Shown: positions 1-6,350, numbered from the stretch's first letter. The stretch is DNA of 6,350 nucleotides from Candidatus Bathyarchaeota archaeon (GCA_014729935.1 WJJB01000450.1:1-6350), one strand, 5' to 3'. The notes: generated by a model not told the origin, from the letters alone. Made by a program: numbers and translations.

Positions 1-1014
1 ATGGAGGAAATGAAAAAACAGGTGGGGTCGACCACGGCATTATTCGGATTGGTCACTGGACCGTTAACACTTGCATCCCATTTGAGGGGAACGCGATTCT
101 TCATGGACATGATCAAGAACAAGGATTACTCCAAGGCGTTGATATCATACACGACTAAAGTTGCAAAAATCATGTCGGGCATGTACATTGATGCGGGGAT
201 GGATGTAGTGGCAATCGTTGATCCCGTAATATCCCAAATATCTCCCCGCATGTTCTATGAGTTGCTAGGTGCCAGTTTCTCGCAATTATTTGCACGAATC
301 CGCGACCAAGGAAGATTTTCCTCATTTTTCGTGTGTGGGGATGCCACGAAGAATATACAGCCAATGTGCAATACCAAGCCAGGTTCCATTTTCGTGGATG
401 AGAACGTTAACATGCATGCTGCCAAGAAGATAACTGGTGCCAGTGGCATCATTCTTGGGGGTAACATCCCCCTTACTAGCGTCATGTTATATGGCACGCA
501 ACAAGATAACATGAAATACGTGATAGATCTCATCGATGAAATTGGACGAAAGCACTTGATCATTGCCCCTGGCTGCGACATGCCATATGACATCCCACCT
601 GCTAATGTTGTAGGGGTCATTCAGGCATTGGCTGAGCCAAGAAAGGTGAGGAAAATGCTGGAAGATTATCGTGTGGAGGAGATGGATATTGATGTTTCAC
701 TTCCCGATTATTCCAAACTCGATCATCTACTGATTGAAGTTTTCACCATAGATTCTGCCACTTGCCCAGCGTGTGGTTACATGAAATCAACAGCCATGAC
801 AGCTACTGGAGAGTTTGGGCATGCCGTGAGGATTATTGAACGAAAGTGGACGGACAGGGAAAATATAGCCATTGCCAAGAAACTGGGCATCAAACATCTA
901 CCATGCATGCTTTTCAATGGAAGGATACAATATTCGTCGCTCATTCCAAGCAAGGACGAATTCTTCAAGGATATACATGAATTTCTATCGCGCATGGATG
1001 AAAAAGGTGAATGA
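1..1014 (+). CDS. URO-D family (MtaA/CmuA-like) protein with C-terminal thioredoxin-like domain, 5'-partial
   Basis: The visible 337 residues contain the C-terminal two thirds of a uroporphyrinogen-decarboxylase-type TIM barrel (about 10-225), then a thioredoxin/glutaredoxin-like domain (about 243-333). Barrel marks are GLVTGPLTLAS (16-26), DAGMDVVAIVDP (64-75), VCGD (111-114), DENV (133-136) and APGCDMPYDIPPANV (189-203). In MtaA/MtbA/CmuA-type methyltransferases an HxC motif plus a later Cys bind zinc for methyl transfer between corrinoid protein and thiol. Here Cys112 and Cys192 remain, but the HxC His position is Phe110. The thioredoxin-like part has a CPAC motif (255-258) and a likely cis-Pro (Pro301) followed by Cys302. 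Family members begin roughly 100 residues earlier, so the ATG at base 1 is probably internal and the gene is cut by the window edge. It ends in TGA one base before the stop of the convergent lyase gene. The family is clear. The reaction is not: a methyltransferase-like or redox-linked role is inference, and haem synthesis is unlikely given the motifs. Confidence 0.88.
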   Translation: MEEMKKQVGSTTALFGLVTGPLTLASHLRGTRFFMDMIKNKDYSKALISYTTKVAKIMSGMYIDAGMDVVAIVDPVISQISPRMFYELLGASFSQLFARIRDQGRFSSFFVCGDATKNIQPMCNTKPGSIFVDENVNMHAAKKITGASGIILGGNIPLTSVMLYGTQQDNMKYVIDLIDEIGRKHLIIAPGCDMPYDIPPANVVGVIQALAEPRKVRKMLEDYRVEEMDIDVSLPDYSKLDHLLIEVFTIDSATCPACGYMKSTAMTATGEFGHAVRIIERKWTDRENIAIAKKLGIKHLPCMLFNGRIQYSSLIPSKDEFFKDIHEFLSRMDEKGE

Positions 1015-1015
1015 T

Positions 1016-3103
1016 TCAGTGGTATCTTGCATTGCAAGAGGGAGCGCCTGCATCCACAGAGAATTCCACTCTCATATGCCCGGCATTTTCGAATGTTAGA
1101 TCGAACGAGGATATGGAACCAAGGGAAGATTCCACCGTCCAAAGATTCCATGGTAAACCCTTGGAAGGGACTAGCAGCCACGCGCATATCATACTTGCAT
1201 GAATTTTTGTTGTATACTCGATACATGTCGATGGTTGTTTCAAGCCATACTCCCTAGAGTACCATCCTTGTGGAAGTGGATCTTCCGACCCTGTTTTCGA
1301 TCGAACAGCCCAATTCACGTTCCCCAATGGATGAATGAGAATGTTTGGTTGATCCTTATCCATGGTGGCGCAATCCAAGCTGGAAACTTCCACCGAGCAT
1401 GATGGATGGAAATGCCAAGGTATCGTTACATGGTGCTGTGTTGGGGTGAGGAATCTATCAACGATGATCCAATAGCTGGGTAATTGCTTGGATTTGTTGA
1501 AAAACACGGCCCGGGAATGATTGATATCATTCTTGGCATTGAAGCTTGATCCGACCCACTTTCCCATGATTTCATCATTAACAACACGTTCCCAAATTCC
1601 ATCGAAATCGGGAACTGCCATGATCATCTCCCAATTGATGCCGTATCCTGCAGTGTAACTTCCGACCGCGTAATCACGTGAATCATCCGTGCTGAATTGG
1701 TTCGCTAGTGAGCAAGAGGACTCCTGCTCATATGGAACTTGGCCGAAACCATCGATCAAGGCTGTATTGTGTGCACGGGTTGCCTTGAAGTAGAAATTCC
1801 GCCACAGTCCTGGCTTGTACGTGTATCTTCCCGAATCCACGAGAACCTGCCTGCCGAAGGCTGATATGCTAATATGCAACTTATCCCGATGCTGATGCCC
1901 TGTGCCGAAGGGTCCGAAATCGAAAAATGCCCAATTTGCATCTTTCCCCCAGGAATCTCTCATGATCAATTGACCTGCACGTGGAAAACCTATGGAGGTA
2001 ATTTGCGCGCCCATGGCATCCCGTGGATATTTTCCTTCCAACCCGTTGGTAGCCATCCACTTCCAAGACGGGAAGCCATGCTGATCACTTTTTTGAAGAA
2101 GGAATTGCCTGAAATCATCAAGATCGGAATCATTGTTCAACAGGGAAGTCCCGTCAGGTCGCATTGTGTAGCTCAAGTACGCCCACATCCTCATTAAACC
2201 AGCCTGAAATTCCGTGGAGAATGACCTGTGAAGGTATTGGCTGGCCACGAAGGCATCGTCGAAATGCAGCGTCGAAACATAATGATAATGCTGGGTAAGC
2301 TCCTTTTGAACCCCTTCAGGATAGACTTGTTTTTGAAGCAATTCCCGGTCAAGGCGTGGGATGGCATACTCCACCCATTCACTGGATTTCTTGATTTCAG
2401 GGAAAAACGCCGCTACCTTAAGCAATGCAACAAGCTCCATTACTAGAATATTTCCCGAAGGAACATGATTCTGCTTGATATACTTTCCATGTTCAACAAA
2501 GCTATCAAGCATGAGCACTCTCGTCGCAGGCGAGAACTCTGGAGATTCTTGGAACAAGTAAAATAACTCCACCCATGTGGAAACCCGCAGGGCTGCTTCC
2601 AAGGCTCGCCACGGTGGGGAATCTCGTTTTTTGCTGGGACACGGATTGTGCAGGATCCATTCTTGAATGATCTCGTTGAATTTCCTTGCGTGTTGGGAAT
2701 TACCCGAGGTCCTGTATGCATGGTACAAGGCACGAAGGAAATAATGACGGTTGAGTGCCCAAGCCCACTCGCGGTCATTCTCCGGCCCCAGGTAATGCCA
2801 ATCCAGATTCCCATCTTCCTGTCTTTTCACCACGCCGGTAACGTTATAAAAACAGAATGTATCTTTGTGAATATCCGCCGAGGTAGTATCATCCCCCGAT
2901 AGTTGCATCCGTTTTTGAAAATAATCGAGAATAGCAGGAGATTTTTGCTGAAGGTATCCCAAGAAAGCCTTGGCGAAGGAAGAGACCCCAAACAGCGCAA
3001 GTATCTTCCCACAGACGTTAAATTGCTCGCAGGAGTACTCCTTGAAAAGCGCATTCAATTTTCCAGGATATTTCCGTACCAAGTCATCAATGGAGGTAAA
3101 CAT
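1016..3103 (-). CDS. Heparinase II/III-family polysaccharide (oligosaccharide) lyase
   Basis: This complete 695-residue protein has the two-part architecture of heparinase II/III lyases. An alpha/alpha-toroid (about 100-340) carries the WHYLGPENDREWAWALNRHY block (102-121) and PPWRALEAALRVSTW (163-177). A C-terminal beta-sandwich region (about 365-690) carries GHQHRDKLHI (402-411) and RAHNTALIDG (443-452). Candidate catalytic residues are Asn218, Tyr273 in GVQKELTQHYHY (264-275), and His403/His405. Their spacing fits the Asn240/Tyr294/His424 set I recall for heparinase III. Family enzymes cut uronic-acid-containing chains by beta-elimination; which polymer this one uses (heparan-like, alginate-like or other) cannot be told. 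The N-terminus is polar, with no signal peptide or membrane segment, so it probably acts in the cytoplasm on imported oligosaccharides. The start is secure: an in-frame TGA lies at 3107-3109 and the next Met is residue 66. No Shine-Dalgarno sequence precedes it. It is divergent from lacZ, which suggests a shared catabolic role. Confidence 0.92.
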   Translation of the reverse strand: MFTSIDDLVRKYPGKLNALFKEYSCEQFNVCGKILALFGVSSFAKAFLGYLQQKSPAILDYFQKRMQLSGDDTTSADIHKDTFCFYNVTGVVKRQEDGNLDWHYLGPENDREWAWALNRHYFLRALYHAYRTSGNSQHARKFNEIIQEWILHNPCPSKKRDSPPWRALEAALRVSTWVELFYLFQESPEFSPATRVLMLDSFVEHGKYIKQNHVPSGNILVMELVALLKVAAFFPEIKKSSEWVEYAIPRLDRELLQKQVYPEGVQKELTQHYHYVSTLHFDDAFVASQYLHRSFSTEFQAGLMRMWAYLSYTMRPDGTSLLNNDSDLDDFRQFLLQKSDQHGFPSWKWMATNGLEGKYPRDAMGAQITSIGFPRAGQLIMRDSWGKDANWAFFDFGPFGTGHQHRDKLHISISAFGRQVLVDSGRYTYKPGLWRNFYFKATRAHNTALIDGFGQVPYEQESSCSLANQFSTDDSRDYAVGSYTAGYGINWEMIMAVPDFDGIWERVVNDEIMGKWVGSSFNAKNDINHSRAVFFNKSKQLPSYWIIVDRFLTPTQHHVTIPWHFHPSCSVEVSSLDCATMDKDQPNILIHPLGNVNWAVRSKTGSEDPLPQGWYSREYGLKQPSTCIEYTTKIHASMICAWLLVPSKGLPWNLWTVESSLGSISSFDLTFENAGHMRVEFSVDAGAPSCNARYH
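1025..1039. repeat. 15-bp hyphenated palindrome at the convergent gene junction
   Basis: TCTTGCATTGCAAGA is a perfect palindrome with 7-bp arms around one central base. It begins 10 bases after the stop codon of the URO-D/thioredoxin gene. It lies inside the 3' end of the lyase gene, covering exactly the codons for Ser689-Cys-Asn-Ala-Arg693. As RNA it could fold into a 6-bp stem with a 3-nt loop. No T-run follows on either strand, so a classic intrinsic terminator is not supported. It may be chance or a weak 3'-end structure. Confidence 0.3.
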
Positions 3104-3126
3104 GCATCAACCAACTCAACCAAGTG

Positions 3127-3140
3127 CCTATAAGTCTTTG
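3127..3140 (-). promoter_or_regulatory. Putative promoter of the heparinase-family lyase gene (TATA-like)
   Basis: On the minus strand CAAAGA (3140-3135) is followed by CTTATAGG (3134-3127), a BRE/TATA-like arrangement. Its centre lies about 28 bp before the first base of the start codon at 3103, the distance expected if transcription begins at or within a few bases of the ATG. That suggests a leaderless mRNA and agrees with the absence of a Shine-Dalgarno sequence. The match is weaker than the lacZ element. A second TATA-like string, CTATATC (3152-3146 on the minus strand), lies slightly further upstream and is an alternative. Confidence 0.38.
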
Positions 3141-3142
3141 AT

Positions 3143-3173
3143 GGAGATATAGATGGTGCATTTACATATCTCC
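3143..3173. repeat. 8-bp perfect inverted repeat in the divergent intergenic region (candidate operator)
   Basis: GGAGATAT (3143-3150) and ATATCTCC (3166-3173) are perfect inverted copies separated by 15 bp, giving a half-site spacing of 23 bp, about two helical turns. The repeat lies between the two divergent promoter candidates. Its centre is about 55 bp from the lyase start codon and 48 bp from the lacZ TATA-like element. That position suits one dimeric regulator acting on both genes. A shorter inverted pair, GATGGT (3152-3157) and ACCATC (3187-3192), overlaps it. No regulator gene is present in the window, so the operator role is inference. Confidence 0.4.
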
Positions 3174-3194
3174 TAAAATCCATGTTACCATCCT

Positions 3195-3211
3195 TGAGGA
3201 AAATATATAAT
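3195..3211 (+). promoter_or_regulatory. Putative lacZ core promoter (archaeal BRE/TATA-like)
   Basis: A purine-rich stretch (GAGGAAA, from about 3196) runs into ATATATAA (3203-3210), the pattern of an archaeal BRE plus TATA box. A start site about 26 bp downstream of the TATA centre would fall near 3232 and leave a leader of about 12 nt before the ATG at 3245, with no Shine-Dalgarno sequence. The same bases include an exact bacterial -10 hexamer, TATAAT (3206-3211). However, no good -35 hexamer sits 16-18 bp upstream, so the archaeal reading is slightly preferred. It is the most AT-rich spot of the intergenic region. Predicted only. Confidence 0.5.
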
Positions 3212-3244
3212 GCAATCCCTCACGGTGAATCGCTAGTGGTATGA

Positions 3245-6200
3245 ATGAATTATGAAAACGTGGAAAGCATCCCTGACTGGGAAAATCCAGAAATTATTGG
3301 TTTAAACAAGGAACCAGCACACTGCACTCTCGTACCGTTCCAGACAATTGAGCAGGCTATTGCACCATGGGAGCCAACCGATCACGAGCGAAATTACCAA
3401 ACACCATTTTACAAGACGCTCGATGGAATATGGAAATTCCACTGGACAAAGCGATCCAGTGACCGTCCCGTGGATTTTCACGATCCTGGCTATAACGTGA
3501 GTGGATGGGACAACATTCCCGTCCCCAGCAATTGGCAAAGGCACGGCCACGGCATTCCTATTTACACGAATGTGAAATACCCGTATAGCTTGAGCACTAA
3601 CAAGGAAGAAATCCCAAGAATCGACCGGGAATATAATCCGGTGGGATCCTACAGGCGCGAGTTCACGGTACCCGTGAATTGGCTCGATGGCACCAAGCAA
3701 GTATTCGTTCATTTCGATGGCGTTAAATCTGCCTTTTACCTTTGGATAAATGGTTCCAAAGTGGGATACAGTCAAGGAAGCATGACTCCCGCGGAATTCA
3801 ACATCACGCCATACTTGATCGAGGGCAAGAACGTGATTGCCGTTGAAGTTTACCGCTGGTCCGATGGTTCTTACTTGGAAGATCAAGACATGTGGCGTCT
3901 TTCTGGAATTTACCGGGAAGTGTATCTCTTCGCAACACCACACATTCATGTTAGAGATTTTTTCATTAGGACTCGATTTGACAAGCAATACAAGAACGCT
4001 GGGTGCCTCCTATCGGCACGAATCAAGAATTATGGGAAGGAAAATGCACAGGGATACAACTTGGAAGTTCAGCTGCTAGATCCAGCAGGGAAAGAAGTTG
4101 CCAGGGGGATGAAAGATATCCCTTCCATCAAGCCGGCTGATGAGCAGCCAATAAGCTTGATCATGGATGTAAATGACCCGAAAAAATGGAATGCCGAGGA
4201 ACCGTTCTTATACCGTGCAGTTCTCGTGTTACGTGATGCTACCAAGAAAATGGTAGAAGTGGAAACGGTCAAGTTTGGTTTCCGGCAAGTGGAAATCAAG
4301 AACTCACAGCTATTGCTTAACGGGGTGCCTTTGTATTTCAAGGGTACAAATAGGCACGAACACGATCCTGAAAAGGGGAGAGCTTGTCCACGGTGGCGCA
4401 TGATTGAAGATATCAAGTTGATGAAGCAACATAACATCAATGCCGTCCGCACGAGCCATTATCCTGATCATCCATTCTGGTACGATTTATGTGATCAATA
4501 CGGGATTTACCTGGTTGATGAGGCAAACGTTGAATCCCATGAACTGCGGAATTTTCTGCCGGGGGATGATCCTATCTGGGAGGCAGCATGCGTGGACAGG
4601 ATGATAAGCATGGTTGAGCGGGATAAGAACCATCCATCAGTTATCGTGTGGTCATTGGGAAACGAAGCAGGTTTTGGTGAAAATTTCATCAAGATGTATC
4701 ACGCCGCAAAAAACATTGATTTGGAGCGTCCAATTCATTACGAGCAAGATTATGCCCTCGAGATCACTGATATCGTATCCCGCATGTATGCCCCGGTGCA
4801 AACCATGGAGAAATTCGGGCAACGACTGGATGTTACCCCCCTCAAGTCAAGCAGGTACCAGGACCGACCTGTTATATTATGCGAGTACGAGCACGCGATG
4901 GGAAACAGTTGTGGAAGTTTCATGGATTACATAACGGTGTTTGAAAAGTATCCACACTTGCAAGGAGGTTTCATCTGGGATTGGGTTGATCAGGGATTGC
5001 GAGAGATCGATGATTACGGGCACGAGTATTGGACTTACGGTGGTGATTATGGTGACGAACCCAATGACAAGGCATTTTGCTGCAATGGCTTGGTATTACC
5101 CGACCGTGAACCGAACCCCCACCTGATGGAAATCAAGAAGGGATATCAACCCATGAAGATCCAAGCGTTGGATTTAGTAGCGGGAACTTTTTCGATAGAA
5201 AATGGGTACCAGTTTCAAGATCTTGCATCGTTCAAGTTGGAATGGATCATCACTGCAGATGGGAAACCCATTGATTCCGGGATGGACGGCAAGTTACATG
5301 CCAACCCCGGTCAATTGCAAACCATCACCATTCAATATAACAAGAATTGGTTCAAGCATGAAGCGAACATGAATCCTGGCGAGGAATATCACGTGTTGCT
5401 TTCAATTTCAACGAAGGAGGATTGTTCTTGGGTTGAAAAGGGACACGTGGTGGCGTGGGAGCAATTCACTTTACCATTCAAATCACCTATCCCTTCCACA
5501 ATCCCTTTAGATACTTTACCATCCTTGGATCTGGATGAGTCACGTGATGAAATCATCATAAAGGGTGAATCTTTCCAGCTAAAATTTTCCAAGAAAAATG
5601 GAACCATATCATCCTATGTAGTTAATGGCGAAACAATCTTGGCGGATCCACCCACCATTAATTTCTGGCGTGCTCTCACTGAAAATGACAAGGCTGGGCG
5701 GATGGACTTCTGGTTTGGATATGCTGCCCCTCAATTCCAAGATGAATGCAAGGGGTCGCGTAGTGTTACGATGGATAAAACGCATCCTGCCATGGTTAAA
5801 ATTATCGTGAAGGAAGAAAGGGTTTTAAGTGATGACGACGAGGAGATGGATACATGCACGATCTCCTATCTCGTGGCTGGTGATGGAATTATCACCATTC
5901 GACATCAGTTCGAGATAAAAGCCATCTTTCCCAGGCTTGGCATGCAGATGTCGATCCCTGCCCGGTATGACAGCATTTCGTGGTTCGGTAATGGCCCCCA
6001 TGAGAACTATTGGGATAGAAAGCACGGGGCCATGGTGGGATTGTACACCATGAACGTGGAAGAATTCATCCATGATTACGTCGTGCCCCAGGAGAACGGC
6101 AATAGGACCGATGTTCGCTGGATCGCTTTCCAGGATTCACGGGGATCTGGGATTATCGTTACCGGGGACCAGCACGTGGAAGCAAGCGCGTGGCCATACA

Positions 6201-6350
6201 CGCAAGAAATGCTGTCTAAAGCCCTTCATGTGAATGAACTCTACCCACGGTCGGATACTATCACGGTCAACATCGACCACAAGCAAATGGGTGTAGGTGG
6301 GGGTGGTTGCGGCGCACTCCCTCCTGAAGAATTCATGCCAGGGCCTGGGG
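3245..6350 (+). CDS. lacZ: LacZ-type GH2 beta-galactosidase, 3'-partial
   Basis: The frame is open for 1035 codons to the window edge. E. coli LacZ has 1023 residues and the last visible motif lies near its C-terminus, so little is missing. Domains in order are the jelly-roll sugar-binding domain (about 55-235), Ig-like domain (237-350), TIM barrel (352-650), a second Ig-like domain (about 650-770) and the Bgal_small domain (about 775 onward). Active-site motifs match E. coli LacZ: YTNV (Asn109, E. coli Asn102), EDQD (212-215, includes the Asp201 equivalent), NRHEHDP (369-375), SHYPDHP with His405 (His391), DEANVESH with Glu430 and His432 (Mg ligands Glu416/His418), acid/base Glu474 in GNEAG (Glu461), nucleophile Glu547 in LCEYEHAMGNS (Glu537), and FCCN (611-614; Phe601/Asn604). 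It hydrolyses terminal beta-galactosides, probably in the cytoplasm, as no signal peptide is seen. The TGA at 3242-3244 is in frame directly before the ATG, and the next Met is far downstream, so the start is firm. Lactose need not be the real substrate. Confidence 0.96.
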   Translation, partial: MNYENVESIPDWENPEIIGLNKEPAHCTLVPFQTIEQAIAPWEPTDHERNYQTPFYKTLDGIWKFHWTKRSSDRPVDFHDPGYNVSGWDNIPVPSNWQRHGHGIPIYTNVKYPYSLSTNKEEIPRIDREYNPVGSYRREFTVPVNWLDGTKQVFVHFDGVKSAFYLWINGSKVGYSQGSMTPAEFNITPYLIEGKNVIAVEVYRWSDGSYLEDQDMWRLSGIYREVYLFATPHIHVRDFFIRTRFDKQYKNAGCLLSARIKNYGKENAQGYNLEVQLLDPAGKEVARGMKDIPSIKPADEQPISLIMDVNDPKKWNAEEPFLYRAVLVLRDATKKMVEVETVKFGFRQVEIKNSQLLLNGVPLYFKGTNRHEHDPEKGRACPRWRMIEDIKLMKQHNINAVRTSHYPDHPFWYDLCDQYGIYLVDEANVESHELRNFLPGDDPIWEAACVDRMISMVERDKNHPSVIVWSLGNEAGFGENFIKMYHAAKNIDLERPIHYEQDYALEITDIVSRMYAPVQTMEKFGQRLDVTPLKSSRYQDRPVILCEYEHAMGNSCGSFMDYITVFEKYPHLQGGFIWDWVDQGLREIDDYGHEYWTYGGDYGDEPNDKAFCCNGLVLPDREPNPHLMEIKKGYQPMKIQALDLVAGTFSIENGYQFQDLASFKLEWIITADGKPIDSGMDGKLHANPGQLQTITIQYNKNWFKHEANMNPGEEYHVLLSISTKEDCSWVEKGHVVAWEQFTLPFKSPIPSTIPLDTLPSLDLDESRDEIIIKGESFQLKFSKKNGTISSYVVNGETILADPPTINFWRALTENDKAGRMDFWFGYAAPQFQDECKGSRSVTMDKTHPAMVKIIVKEERVLSDDDEEMDTCTISYLVAGDGIITIRHQFEIKAIFPRLGMQMSIPARYDSISWFGNGPHENYWDRKHGAMVGLYTMNVEEFIHDYVVPQENGNRTDVRWIAFQDSRGSGIIVTGDQHVEASAWPYTQEMLSKALHVNELYPRSDTITVNIDHKQMGVGGGGCGALPPEEFMPGPG

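Noticed and set aside
1..3. ATG at base 1 as the true start of the URO-D/thioredoxin gene
   Set aside because: The encoded barrel would lack its first strands, and the codon coincides with the window edge, so it is more likely an internal Met of a longer gene.
255..620. 121-codon open frame on the minus strand within the URO-D gene
   Set aside because: It is the antisense of conserved URO-D motifs (VCGD, DENV), with a Met/Pro/Ser-rich, low-information translation and no promoter or ribosome-binding support.
777..1226. 149-codon open frame on the minus strand spanning the junction of genes 1 and 2
   Set aside because: It overlaps the thioredoxin-like domain antisense and the 3' end of the lyase in another frame, and resembles no known protein.
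1874..2197. 107-codon open frame on the plus strand inside the lyase gene
   Set aside because: It is antisense to the conserved lyase region around GHQHRDKL and its translation has no domain features.
3219..3229. Short palindrome TCACGGTGA next to the lacZ TATA-like element as an operator
   Set aside because: Arms of 4 bp around one base are too short to separate from chance; only the longer repeat at 3143-3173 is reported.
3302..3988. 228-codon open frame on the minus strand
   Set aside because: It lies wholly inside the well-supported lacZ gene, its translation shows no recognisable domain, and lacZ motifs run through the same bases.
6290..6350. G-rich run near the right edge (possible G-quadruplex or low-complexity repeat)
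   Set aside because: It is explained by a run of glycine codons and proline/glycine codons in the lacZ C-terminal loop, which is glycine-rich in the family.

Overview
This window holds three protein-coding genes and almost no non-coding DNA. Two of the genes run off its edges. Left to right they are: (1) the 3' part of a uroporphyrinogen-decarboxylase (URO-D) family protein of the corrinoid/methyltransferase type, fused to a C-terminal thioredoxin-like domain (1-1014, +); (2) a complete heparinase II/III-family polysaccharide lyase of 695 residues (1016-3103, -); (3) a nearly complete LacZ-type GH2 beta-galactosidase (3245-6350, +), open to the last base and probably lacking only its final one to three dozen residues. 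No RNA genes, CRISPR array, insertion sequence or phage genes were seen.

Genes 1 and 2 converge with one base between their stop codons. Genes 2 and 3 diverge from a 141-bp intergenic region. That region contains an AT-rich TATA-like element before each gene and an 8-bp perfect inverted repeat between the two elements. Each start codon is fixed by an in-frame TGA just upstream: directly adjacent for lacZ, one codon further out for the lyase. The lyase and LacZ have no visible signal peptide. Together they look like a small intracellular module for finishing the breakdown of imported oligosaccharides: the lyase would cleave uronate-containing chains by beta-elimination and the GH2 enzyme would remove terminal beta-galactosyl (or related) residues. 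The substrate is inferred, not shown. The URO-D/thioredoxin gene is probably unrelated to sugar use and belongs to whatever lies upstream.

Organism: probably an anaerobic prokaryote, judged from the URO-D/thioredoxin fusion. An archaeon is somewhat favoured, because neither start codon has a Shine-Dalgarno sequence and both genes have TATA-like boxes placed for a leaderless or short-leader transcript. This is not secure. The lacZ element also contains an exact bacterial -10 hexamer, and some bacteria, such as Bacteroidota, also lack Shine-Dalgarno sequences. The LacZ protein itself is very close to bacterial LacZ at every active-site motif, so transfer from bacteria is plausible if the host is archaeal. 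I found no convincing undescribed system. The points most worth a second look are the atypical metal-site motif and redox domain of gene 1, and the divergent promoter with its inverted repeat.
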